The position numbers were made by a program, and so were the translations under genes. Of a DNA stretch of 64,000 bases, positions 15,977 through 52,409 are shown piece after piece (the stretch's first letter is position 1; every line of letters begins with the position of its first letter). The DNA is from Piscicola geometra (Eukaryota; Annelida; Clitellata; Hirudinida; Piscicolidae), in NCBI GenBank assembly GCA_943735955.1, contig OX030956.1, positions 6,456,145 to 6,520,144 of the forward strand, given 5' to 3'. The notes below the pieces were generated by a model that was given only the letters and a program-made list of their open reading frames with translations, did not search any database and was not told the DNA's origin.

Positions 15977-18264
15977 TATCAGATCGGATCATATAGGTCA
16001 TAAACCTTCATAACCTAAATAAACAAAAGTGTCTTATTTTCGGTCTTATTCCTTGAGCATGCACAAACACATGGACTCCTGTTGCAATGACAAGCAGATT
16101 TACTTTCCTAATTAAGACAGGTTAAACGCTCTTAAATCTCTAATAAGACGTCCATACAGTCTGAATGATCCTCAGCAAGTGTCTTCTTTACGGTCCTCCT
16201 TGCTCGTCCTCTTTTCCATCTAGGCACCACCAGACACATTCTTTCCTTCCAGCCATCTGCATAAACTCTCCATCAACGACTTGAATCATTTCTTTTATTT
16301 GTTGTTCATACACCTATCAATAACTCATCCATTCGTCCAGAAATCGTTTCATTCATCTCTCCATCCGTCTAAGGTCGTCTGAGTAAGCTATGCCTATTGA
16401 TCGGTGGGTGGAGTCAGAGGCTTGACGGACAGGTGGCTGGGAAGACAGCTGGCGTGAACAAAATAGCCAAAGACTTTTATTATATTTGCAGCTCGTTAGT
16501 ATCATTATTTTAATGCTTCATTATTGTTTTTTTTTAATTTTTATTATTCATACACTTTTGCAAATGTCTCTTTATTTTATACTTCTTAGTAATTTTGTAG
16601 CCGTCTTTCTCAAAGAAATTTGCCGTTGTGGGAAGGAGAGCTTTCCAGCTTTGCTATTCACAATCTCCACAAATGCTATGAAGAACAACACGTTGTTTGA
16701 TAGAAATTTTCAACTTTTGGAATGTTTGCCAGCCCACACATGGAAAGACTCAACAAGTGCCCCCAAGTCGTTGGCGAAGACAGGCGCATCATTGCTTGAT
16801 TGCTTTTGGGAAAAACCAAGATTCAAGAAAGCTTAATAACAAGTTATTCGCGGAAAATAAGTCTTTTCTGAGTAAATAAAGTTAAAAGTCTCGACATTCA
16901 TGATCTATTCCTGGATGCATTTCTTAGTAAGAGACTAGGAAGGTGATTAAGCCAATTTGCAGTAATGACGTTTCTGATCTGGCAAACGCTACAGTTGCCG
17001 CTTTCTTTGAAACCTTGAAACTACCAACTTAGTTTTCCAACTGATTTTCTTGAAAAGAATCAATTTATTCATTGAGAAAATAGAGTGGTGTCAATCACGG
17101 GCTAATTCGGATTCCACTTGTGCGTTTTTCTTAATGGCTCAAGGCATCACTCAGCCGCTTTGTTTTCATGCACTCGGACGACTGCACCTTTTATAAATAT
17201 TCATGTTTGTATACTTATGTGTGGGTGTTCATGTGTTGTGTGTTCATGTGTTGTGTGTGTATTTGCAAACGTTTGTGTGTTCATGTGTTGTGTGTGTGTT
17301 TGCAGACGTGTGTGTGTTCACGTGGTATGTGTGTGTGCAGATATTTGTGTGTGGCGGGGAGACGTACTCGCGTGTGTATGTGTTGACGTCTGGTGCTGCA
17401 AGCGCCATGGAAACCAATACGCGAGCGACAAAAAGTAAGACTTCTTCGATACAACACATACAATACAACATTATTCGTATATAGGCTTTATAATATAGTC
17501 TGTTTTTAAAATATTAACTAAAGTTTAAAGCTCTGATTTTTCGTAATCATCATTCATTTTCCACGGCAGTTTTCCAAAGTAAATGTTTTCTGCTTTTTCA
17601 GGAAGTAAGAGACAGTTTTCGGCACTTTTTGAAGCAGATGAAAGATAAATGAGATAAATCTTGAGTTGGATGAGAGCTGTGCCTACAAGACGCTTGTGTT
17701 CCACTTCTACAGCATGCTTTTGAGGCTACTGATGGACTACTAACTCTTCATGAAGAAATATGCTCTCGCAAATGGTTTTTTGAAGCAGAAATAGCAATTT
17801 CTGGAGACTCTTTTTTCCCATGAAAAGGAAGTGCATCCATATTTTACAGTAAAGTAAGGAAACTAATGAGAAGAGAAAACATAGCAAAATCAACATAGCA
17901 TAGCAAAAGTGAGCACAAAGCTTTATAAATATTTTTACCATTTAAAAACCCAAGTTAAATGTAAAGAAATAAGATTAGCAATGGAGATGGTACAGAATGA
18001 TTCCAGATCCAATAAAAGTCAATTGTAAATGACTTGGTTCAGTTTCTCACGACAATGCGGACTTTGCAGGGGGCAAGCATCTTTCAAAGCTGCCTTCTCC
18101 ACACCACCTTAATTCCGCCTCAATAAGAAAGCTCTTAATGGAAACAAAAGTTGCTAGTTTTGTAATTATTCCGCCATGCCTGTCGAGATTGAAAATGATG
18201 GTTTGAGTGATGAATTTGGTTCGTGATGATGTTGTTGATGATGATGGTGGTGGTGGTGATGATG

Positions 18265-18318
<54 letters not shown>

Positions 18319-20696
18319 GGGGTGGTGGTGATGATGATGATAACGTTGAAAGAGTAGTAATGATCATGAAGATGATTAATTGGGTGATGAGGGAAATGAT
18401 GATACATTGCTTGCATGTCTATTTTAAATACAAAAAAATATTTTGAATTCATGAATGCTTCTTAAGTGCATACTTTAATGTGTCTTTATTCTGTGTGGTG
18501 TATGTCTTTGTGTGTGTTTGTGTATGTTTGTGTGTGTGTCTTTGTGTGTGTGTGTTTGAATGTGAGTGAAAACCTTTTATGCATGTGTTCCCTGAAGGTC
18601 GATTTGACACTTTTTAGTGAATAAATTTCTCATTTATAAAAAGCACTTTGAACATTTTAATTTTTATTTAATTACAAGACATCTATTTTATCCTGGTGAC
18701 GTTTTTCGCATGAAAAGAGTGAAAATGTGCGAAAAAAAGAAAATGAATGGAATGTTTAATGGTAGCTTCAAGTCTTTTGAGAAGGATCGCTTGCATATAT
18801 GGTGACTTCACAACTCTTCAGCCCTGATGTATCCAAGCATTCCGATGCAGGGTTCCGATGGCTCCGATAGAAATAGCTTCTTTTGGCCAGACTTAAGCTC
18901 TTAAACGTTAAACCTTTTCTCTGCGTAACATTCATTTAGATGTATAATGATTCACGCACTCAATACACATTAATGCATTGTGAAGTCAATGTTTTTGCGT
19001 TGTATCTATCACAAAAAACCGCCATCTCAAAGCATAACATGCACCACACTGCCTATTCAGTATCTAAAACACCCTCTAAAACAATTAATCTCACATAGAT
19101 ACGTGGATCCACTCACACTCACAAAGAATTACAAAGACGCCAGACACCTTGCGTGAATTAAACGTTGAAGATATAATTTGATTTTTCTTATAAGATTCAT
19201 TAAAGAAAAATAAGTAACTTTCTCCACTCTGCGTCATTACTCATTTACTCATTAACTTTGCATAAATTTTTAAGCAAAATTAGCAAATAATTATAAATAA
19301 TTTAGAAAAATTGTTACATATTCAAACATTTATATTAATTATCATTATTATTGTTTATTATTATTATTTAATTACTTTCATCTTTCAAAAATTTATTATA
19401 AATAGACTGATAATAGAATCAAATTTAGAGTTGTTTAAACATGTTTTCATAAAGTAATGTATTGCTCCAGTTTATCACAATTGATATTTCTTTATTGCCC
19501 TGAAGAATTGATATTGGCCGAATAAGAAAGACGAAGGAAGGCTGAGAGAAATAATGGCATCGTAAATAATATGCAAGGCAGAATATTCCACAACTCTCAC
19601 TGCATCAAAACGGCATTTCGTCATTGCTTACTTCACCATTCAGACGGTTCACAGTTATCCACTAATTAAGTCTTAATTTGTTAGAAACGCCAAAAGTGCT
19701 GAGACTAACTGCACAAGTGGATTACCAATGCGTTTTAATGTCTTTGCAACACGTCTGCCTTCACGTCTACCTCTCAAGTCATCACATCACATAGTGTGCC
19801 TGAAATGCAAGTACTTTGATGTGAATGCAATGACCATAACTCCTCCGTCATCTACACACACACACACACACACACGCAAGCATGCGACTCTTGGCAACAT
19901 TCTGAATAAAACACAAGGTGATCAAGCAAAACAAACACAGGCACTTGTGTCAATATTCCTTAATTGGGAAGCAATTAATAGGTCATAACTTGCCCGAATG
20001 AGGGCCGATTTATGGACGTTCTCCGTGGAAAAGGACAACAAATCGCATGCAAGTTCCGAAGAGATGCGCAGTTCGATAGTGTCTCGTGTGCCGCTCGTAA
20101 ATAAGTGAAATGACTGCAAAATCTTGTTAAGGCGGTCGTTAATCAGAAGAAGCGAACGGTTCATTCAGGAATAATTGCAGAAAAAAAGGCACCAGACACA
20201 CCGATAAGAAATTTGATTCAGTGACAGACTAAAAAGAATACAAGGAATAGAAAAAACATAGTAAATAAAGAAAATATATTTTTGCGCATTTTGTTATCAT
20301 GAACTATTTATAAACCGAATATCTTATTATTCTTAAAAAAATTATATTTAAAAGTTTCAAAAGCCTAAATATACGACAATTTTCATTTCCTTTGATTGTT
20401 TCCAAATAGCTCTAGGTTAGAAGATTTTTTCCATAAATTTGAGATACAAATAGTTTTCTATTTATTTTTCCCATTCAACTTTTTTATAACTCTGGAATGT
20501 GAGGGTTGAATTCTTATCAGAGGTTAACCAAGGTTCTGGCAAGATTCACCAGACAAATGATAGTTCATTTAGCTTTGAAATCTACTGTAATGAAATTCAA
20601 TGCAGTCTCATGCATAAGATGCACTTTCGTGTGTCTTTTATAATGATGAAAGTGGAAAGTTATGTGTGTGTGGGTGTTTGTGTGTGGATGTGTTTG

Positions 20697-20728
<32 letters not shown>

Positions 20729-23510
20729 AATGTGTGTGTGTGTGTTTATATGTATGTGTTTGTGTTTATATGTGGTTATGCCATTAGATCAACTTGAGTG
20801 TTTGACTTACATGAAATATCATGCATGCTTTTTTCTAAACTTTTAATTAATCGAAATTATTTTTTATTTAAAAAACTTTAGAAAACTATGCATCCGACTT
20901 TACTCCATCTTGCAACAAATATTTTTGGCAGAAGGGTTTTTTCGAGAACACACGCTCAACACATCACCAAGTCTAGACTAGTCTGCTCAAAAGACTCAAT
21001 AAGAAAACTACATTTTGAGTTTTCAAGATAATTGTGTCAAGAGAAAAACTTTGACACTTTCAGTGTTAAGTTCAAAAATAACATTTTCGCGAACTAAATA
21101 GAAAAAATAGGTTAATCTGTGTTTGTTTTATTTGCAATGACATTTTCATACTTAATTCCCTAATAACTCATATGCAATTTTTTATGTTTGATTTGAGGTG
21201 GAGACTGTTGTATGTGACCAAGACATTTGTATTTGCCTTAGTATTCTTTGAGATGCGGGTTAAGACTGCGTGTGTTTTTCCATCCTATTGTCGCTTTTCT
21301 CAAGTATCACTTGCTTCTGAAAATGATATTGACGTACACCACGTACATTTCATTCATGCCTTGAGTGTACAAAGAGGTTTGTACGCGCTGCACGCGTATG
21401 GGAAGATGATACATGCTGGCACAGAGCACGTTGTACGACTAGCGTGTCTCGAATGAGCGATGTTGCATTAGAAGTTTGCATTTGAAATAAGTATCATCAT
21501 CAACACTACTTTGAAACTAATACCATAATATTAATGAAATTGCTTTTAATATTCTGCTATCGATGTTTTAGATGCGCTCTAAGGTTTTAAGGTTTGCTGG
21601 AAGGTCTGTGAGCTTGCTCCGCTGTGCCTGCTGAAGCTTCATTTCACCCATTTTCATCTCCATCATCATCATTTCCACCATCTTCATTTTCTCCATCATC
21701 TTTTTCCTTTCAATAATCTCCTCATAATCAAGTATTTACCATCATTCGACCAATCTTCATCACAACGTCTTCATCATCATGAATTTGCAACATCGTATTC
21801 TCTCTTCTCTTCCATCTTTTTTCTTTTCATTCACCCTCTTTTTTGTCTTCTTTTTCCTCATTCCGTTGCATCTTCACTTCCGTAATCATGCTTGTTTTTT
21901 TGACGCAATAAGGCACTCGTCGGATTAATTAACGCTTTATATTTAACACACCAGCAAGGACGGCCTCCAGCTCCGCGCATGCATCCAGCGTGTCTGCTAT
22001 TAATATTTACAGATTACTAGGGTCCATTTGAAGGACAAATAGTGTTGAACTACTGCATATACGCACTTTGTGTACGTCTTTTAACGTGGAGTATCCAATA
22101 GCTTTTAATTAAGATTTCGTTTCTTGGAATAAAAAATGCTTTAAATAAATAAAATTTTCATTAAAATATACTTTTTTCTTATTAGAAGTAAATGGATATT
22201 TCATGGAAATTTAATGAGTTAAAAATGTTAAAACCAACAGTTTTTACAATTCCTTATCAATAACCGGAGGTTCCATCTTTTAATATATATACAGATAATT
22301 TTTATTAACTGGACATAACCGATTCCTCTGAATATGTAATACACTATTTCGATCAAAGTCACTTGAAATAGGATAAAGTTGCGGACTGACTTCAGTGAGT
22401 CTCATTGAAATCATCATCGGAGCTTCGGAGAAGCATTCGAGGTGCCAACCAAATATCTGAATCTGACCACATCTGAACTCCGCAATGAATACAACTTGCA
22501 CAATTGTCTCAAAATAAGAGGCTTTATGGAAGTTATGTGTTTTCATTTCTAAAGTTTAACCTCAACTTCCCATATTCTTCATTGGATACTTCTCAAAGGT
22601 TGGTGAAATATGATTTTGAAATCATTAAAATAATAATATTGACTATAATTTAAAGTGTCATTGCTGAAATTTAAAACATTCACAGAAAATATGTTCAAAA
22701 TCATGATTTCATAAATATTATATTTAGAAAAAAATTTCCACATAATCATTGACTCAATATTAACCGATTTAAGATTTTTTCTCATTTTAAAATTCAATTT
22801 TTAAGGGTTTTACCAAAATACTCTTTGGATCAAAACTTAAAAAGCCTGACTTTTTGCTCAATTAAATATGCACCATTCATCTTTCGACTCAACTTTTTCT
22901 TTCACTGCTTCGTCATCGCCCTAAGAGTTTATCGCGTTTCGAACAAACACATTATGCAGCTTAATCTTCGTTTATGTGAGGAATTATTTATAAAGAAGTT
23001 TTCCAAAATCAAGAGAGCGGTTCATGATGCAATAAGCGTTGGTCTCTCAATAGAGGCACAAGTCATTGACACCCCATCGATCAGGAGGCCACGTTGCGAC
23101 AGCAGTCTGTAATGAAGACTTTTTGATTTATGGATGCCTTAGGCGGGAATACCTCTTCGACTTTCATTCTTTGAGTGTCGCATAATGGATTCTTTCAGTA
23201 TAATTTTTTTGGGGTTTTTAACATGTAGAGTAGTTAATAATCACTGGTTATATTACACTGATGATCAAACAACTAGAGACAAGGATTTTTAAAATAATGT
23301 ATTCTGTTTTTTAATATTTGAACATTTTATATTTTCATTAGAATTAAACAGGTCAGTATGAAATTCTAAGAATTTTTAATTTTCTGTTTTTTTCATTTCA
23401 GGGAGAACCATAGACGTCTGAAAGGCAAATAGTTTAGTAGAAAAGCGTTTAAAGAATAACTATCTCAAAAACTTATCAATGCAAAAATAGTTCAAATCTG
23501 TGGAAAAAAT
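15977..23510. other. 7.5-kb intergenic region with simple repeats only
   Basis: No frame in this stretch shows family resemblance or linked splice sites. It holds a TG-rich tract (17205-17350), a (GAT)n tract (18213-18345), TG tracts (18495-18560 and 20660-20755), a short (AC)n (19853-19876) and CAT/CTT-rich sequence (21640-21790). Regulatory sequence for the calcium-channel subunit gene downstream may be present but cannot be pinpointed. Confidence 0.6.
18213..18345. repeat. (GAT)n trinucleotide repeat
   Basis: A run of GAT/GGT triplets broken by a few GGTGGTGGT segments. Apparent open frames of poly-Asp, poly-Ser or poly-Ile here are by-products of the repeat. Confidence 0.95.
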
Positions 23511-47564
<24,054 letters not shown>

Positions 47565-48943
47565 TTACAGACATTTGGGCAGATAAGTCTTGCAGAGTTT
47601 TTCTCCACAATGACACAGCTTACCGTCATGTTCAAAACTACCTCGATTCTTCAGTTTCCCACTTCTTCTTCCTCTCAGACCATTTCCATCTCTAGCACTT
47701 ACCTCACACCCAATTCCAAATGAACCTCTTTCTAGATTCTTTTCTTTAATTTCACTTTCAAAATTCTGTTCACTTGCCAATGGAGCACTGTGATCCCCAA
47801 CGTCCTCGTCGTTCAATTGCTTCCCTTCCTGCATACTGCTTTCCAAACATCCAGAGTAGTCGTAAGACAGCTCTTCCCCAGCTTCTATGTCTCTCAATGC
47901 AAACAAACAAGCCCTGTGGTCAATAGTGATTAAAACCTCAGTGAAATTCATCAACCTTTCCTTTTTATTCCATTCACACCAACTCAAACACCTTACTCAC
48001 CAACAGCAGCTTTTCCAAAAACCCACAACACCCACCTGGGCACCACGGAAGCCACTCGGATCAGACTCATGAAGAGGTTAGGGCGGCAAGAGTGGTTAAT
48101 CAGACGAGCCACACTGCCCATCTTCGTCGCATCTATGTTTGTCTGTAGCACTCTGTATGTGTCTTTAACCTTGTTTGCCCTTATGGTTTTATCAGCATCA
48201 GTATTGTCATCATCTTTGTTGCATTCGATGTATTCAGAAGCGATGTTATTTTTTATCTTATTTTTCTTCAAGTCTTTTTTGTGACTCATTTTGTTGTTGG
48301 AATGACTCGAAAAGTGTTCTGACAAAGTTAAAATGTAATTATGTGGTGATGAAGTCAACGCCTTTATACTTTCATCTTTTTTCACATCACCGGATTCTTC
48401 ATCAAAATCTTTAATCGTCCTATCTTTACTTACGTCATTGCTGTCTAAAAACATAGACACTACCTCTCCGGTATACTCGCACACAAAAGAATTTAAGGGA
48501 ATGGCTTCTTCTGCGACTACACCCAATCCTTTGAGAGGCGTTCTGACCACTCTCAACCTCCTAGTCACTCCTTCTTGAACCACCCTGTTGCAACAGGAGG
48601 CCTCAGAGCACTTGCACAAGTAGGAACACTCACGCTGGAATGCTATGTTTGCACTGTACGGGTCTGTGGAAATGAGACGTTTCTCGCTGCTGTATATGGG
48701 ACCGTTGGAGTAGGCAAGACAATGGCAGAAGGCTTCTCTGCAAGTACTGCTTTTAATGTTTCTTTTGTGGCTTAAATGGCTGTCCTCGAAGGTACTATCA
48801 CTTTTATCGTCTAAGTTAGCGTGGGAGTCACTGGAATCTTGTGAGCCGCAACAACAACCATCGAGCACCCAGCTGCTGACATCATCTTCATCATTCTCAT
48901 CGTATTTTTCATTTTTCTCTTTGAAATAGTTTTCCGTCAAGTA
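47565..48943 (-). CDS. SETMAR-like: SETMAR-type SET-domain histone-lysine methyltransferase (5' exon missing)
   Basis: Exons 48943-48036 and 47913-47565 (stop TAA) join in phase to 418 codons. Order: a cysteine-rich pre-SET region (CCCGS, CREAFCHCLAYSNGPIY, ECSYLCKCSEASCCNRVVQ), then the SET domain (GLGVVAEEAIPLNSFVCEY, TGEVV, the AdoMet-site motif RLINHSCRPNL, and ELSYDYSG), then post-SET CHCGEKLCKTYLP. RVVQ-x-G, VCEYTGEVV and the C-x-C-x4-C ending are closest to the SET half of SETMAR, an H3K4/H3K36-type methyltransferase. There is no mariner transposase; that fusion is known only in anthropoid primates. Insertions of ~95 residues inside SET and ~60 before post-SET are acidic or basic low-complexity. 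No in-frame ATG precedes pre-SET and an acceptor (attccag) lies just before 48943, so at least one upstream exon exists but was not found. Confidence 0.9.
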
Positions 48944-49324
48944 CTGGAATTTATGGAATAGAGTGAGCTCACGATGTTAATAAGAATGTATATAATGAAG
49001 TAGTAAAAAACATTTTAAGTTTGAAAATTAACTATTTATTATTTTCTAAAATCTAGTACGAATGCAATCTCGACGATGAATAAACAAAAGATTTTCACAA
49101 TTTCTTTGATCAAAAGATTTTAATATTTAAAACTAAATTCATATAAAATGTTAAACATAATTTTTCTCAACAAGTTTCTTAATTTTTAGAAAAATTGTTA
49201 AGTTTTGGAGCCACAAAACGATACCTGTATCGTATGTAGTTACGAGTATTCTTATTATTCGCCTATTTACCGCTCTAAGGATTCTTGTTTTGAAATTTAT
49301 TTTAGAACTCAAGGCACAAAAAAC

Positions 49325-49395
49325 TATTACTTTTTCGAAAAATGATAGTGTCTGAACATTTTGAGTGTCCGAACAATCTAGTATTTTACGTAATC
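49325..49395 (+). repeat. Dispersed repeat family, copy C (partial)
   Basis: It contains AAATGATAGTGTCTGAACAT, then GTGTCCGAACAATCTAGT and ATTTTACG. It matches the second half of the copies at 35192-35342 and 52892-53018. The first half is not recognisable. Confidence 0.65.
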
Positions 49396-49700
49396 ACTGT
49401 TTTGAAATATTCACGAAATATAACATATTATGTTTATTATCGTTAAAGTCTATTTTTAAGGTCGTTTATGCTCTTATTGACTCGAATAACAAATCCAAAG
49501 AGAAAGAGCTGGAAAATTAATGTTCACTCTCGTTCGCTTGAATAAAAAATTCATTCGAACTATTACTGATTGGCTCATGTTCAATTTTATACGCTCGTTG
49601 AAATAAAATGTTTAAATTGACAAAACTATATATTTTTTATATACTATGGATGGCCGTTTGCGATGCCATCTTACAAGTATTTTTTGTATAATAGATATAA

Positions 49701-49794
49701 ATGAAGGTATTAATAAGTGACTTCGAAGAGCAAAGAGGAATGCCCGATGGCGAGAGAGTCAACAATAGGAGGGCAAGGTTCAAGGCAAGTAAGA
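49701..49794 (+). other. Isolated exon-like frame of unknown identity
   Basis: An ATG opens MKVLISDFEEQRGMPDGERV followed by NNRRARFKA. It ends at a good donor (GCAA|GTAAGA), and an acceptor-like ..ATAG lies just upstream of the ATG. No family was recognised. It could be a 5' exon of the ARID3-like gene, a lone small gene exon, or chance. Confidence 0.25.
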
Positions 49795-52409
49795 TCTTTT
49801 TCTACTTTTGAAACCATAGTACTTTTTTAAAAGAAAACCTTTGTTTTCAAAATAAAAGTGAAAGGTAAACTTTAGTTTTTTGAATTATTCATAGAAAATA
49901 CATATAAATAATTATATAAAGACTGTTTATTTTTTCAATCTATACAAAGTAACTTATCAATATTTTTAAGGAAATACTGCATTTGAAGTTACACGTACAA
50001 ATATAAATACAATCGACAGATGCCGCAAAATATTTATTTACCCAGCGTTCAGTCACAACTTTGAAAACAGAGGAATATTTATAAAAAGTATCAACTACTA
50101 AAGAAAACCTTGAATAGTTTGAATACAAAATCATTTTTTTTATGAAAATAAATAGAAAAGACTACTTTTTTCTTTATTATATTTGTATTTAACAATTCAA
50201 TTAAGGCATGCTAGCCGCATTCAACAACAGCAGCAATAAAGAAACATCATCACTAATCAAATGCTCTTTTGATATATAGGGTCGGCAAATTTAATTGTCG
50301 GCATGCCATACCTGATTTTTGGCATTTCTTTATTGCAATTATGAGGCGTCCATTACTGTCTTAGGGTTACAATTAGAGTAACTCGCCAATTGGATAATTG
50401 AAACCTAAAATGTTCTTATGTTATTATTTTATTTTTTCATCTTTTTGGCTGAATATGGAAGTTAGTAGTGATTGCCACATGTGCCGATTCCATCTGCAAA
50501 CACAAAGACGAATAGTATTTTGACTTGGAATCGTGACTATTGTGAAGTTATATCGACAACATCATTATAGCCATTGATAACATCAGCCTTGTCTGTCACG
50601 GTGCCCACCTTCATCCGACACTTACAACAAAGCTTCCTTTAGATTCCTTTATTTGGCAGTTTGAGTCTTAAAGTTTAAAAGAAAACTTGATAGTATATCA
50701 CTGACAACCAAATATTCCATTTCATTATATTTAATTCAATTCCAATGCGATAAACACAAAAACTAGCGCTAAAAACTCTTTAAAATGAACAAAAACCTAT
50801 TTATCGGGTCACCACTGTCTTAAAACGCATCAAAATTCCACATCTCTTCTGATGGATTGTAGGGTTTCAGGCGTTCAAAGAAGCCGACGTGTCTCATATA
50901 TTATAGAAACTCTTATAGTCTTAAGATATCAAATTCAAAGGTTTGATGGCCGCTTAAGATTAAAGAGTATTGGGAAAATTTCGATTTAAATAGGTAGATT
51001 ACTATAGATTTGTTATATTTTGTCAAGAATTGAAGAGGAGGGAGGGTGTAATTTTGGAGTATTAATTAATCAATCAAAAATAAAATAAGTCTTTAAAAAT
51101 CAAGTTTAAGTATATATCTCTTTAAGCGATTCTGAAAAAATAATTGGAAATTCTTTTTGAGAGTATTGAGCTGTTGATTTGAAGAGAATCGATAAAATGG
51201 GTACGCAAACCTACAATGGTGCATTCAAGTGATATGATGATTGACATGACACTTATTGACAAATTTCTCACTGTTGACTCCTAAACGAAAGAACATACCA
51301 TATTAATCATAACGTTAAAAAAATTACCGACTTTTTTTGTTATAAGGTCACAACAGGCTCTTTTCGTGCGTATTAAAGAGCACATTTCGATTCATGTCTT
51401 TCATCTTTGGAGCAGCAGTCGAGCATCTTCGCTAATGAAAGCAGCATGTAAGTCATTGAAACACCACGCCAGAGATTCCCTCGATTGATTGGCTGCATTA
51501 AAAGAAGGCGCAGCCATTGCTTGAGTGACGTGCATCAAACCCCGCCTCTTTTAATCCGCTCCAATTGATTTGTTGATTTATACAGATGGAATGGAATCGG
51601 GAGATATAAGATAGCCATCATCAGAACTTTTATGCTTCCGTTTGGACATTTAAACGTTAATTCAAAACTTTAAAGAGCCTGCTCGTTCTGAAGCCATTTT
51701 CCACAGCAAATTTGTTCTTATATCACCTACTCGGTGCGTGTTACTCTCAGTTAGTACCTTCTTGCAGTTGGTGTGCGAAGGAGCTTAAGAACTTACTAAC
51801 TATATTTTAGTGAATTAATTTTTATAAATTAAATGCCAAAGAACTCAATTAAGTTTTTGATTCGTGTGCAACAAAATTTGTAATTTGAACATAAAAATTG
51901 AAGTTCTTTATAATATTCACTGGAATATTTACTGAGATTAATTGCAAAACATTCTAAACCAAACAATTAGCTTGAATCTGAAATTTAAAAAAGTTACTGC
52001 TTGCAAGTTGAAAAAAGAAGAATGCGAAAGTAACCTTTACCTGACCAAACCACCCTTTTAAAGGTTTTTATCATTTTATCTTAAATACTGTATACTGCGG
52101 CAAATCATCAACTTATATATTAAATGAAACTAACTTAATTCCAAGTTAAGTTTTTTTAAAAAAAATGCAGGTTCCAACTACTGCAATTCTACTGACCCTC
52201 ACAGCTCATCAACTCAATATTTCAAACTGACATTCCTTTCATCCAACCTCAACATCTCAGCACCCACAACTTACAACACATCTTAACGGCTACAACAACA
52301 ACATCATTAAATACGGCAACAATAACCACCTCAACAACACCTACAACAACAACACAAGCACAACAAGCTGGCTCTTCCGTGGCCACTGTGGTGCTTGGGG
52401 GCTTTAAGA

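Larger units (their letters stand above)
48944..52409. other. Divergent intergenic region between SETMAR-like and ARID3-like genes
   Basis: The genes are transcribed away from each other, so both promoters and the missing 5' exon(s) of the SETMAR-like gene should lie here. No core promoter could be recognised. It contains repeat copy C (49325-49395) and an isolated plus-strand frame at 49701-49794. Confidence 0.5.

Noticed and set aside
16486..16836. 116-codon plus-strand frame
   Set aside because: There is no domain resemblance, and the first half is a hydrophobic run typical of T-rich sequence. No splice partners were seen.
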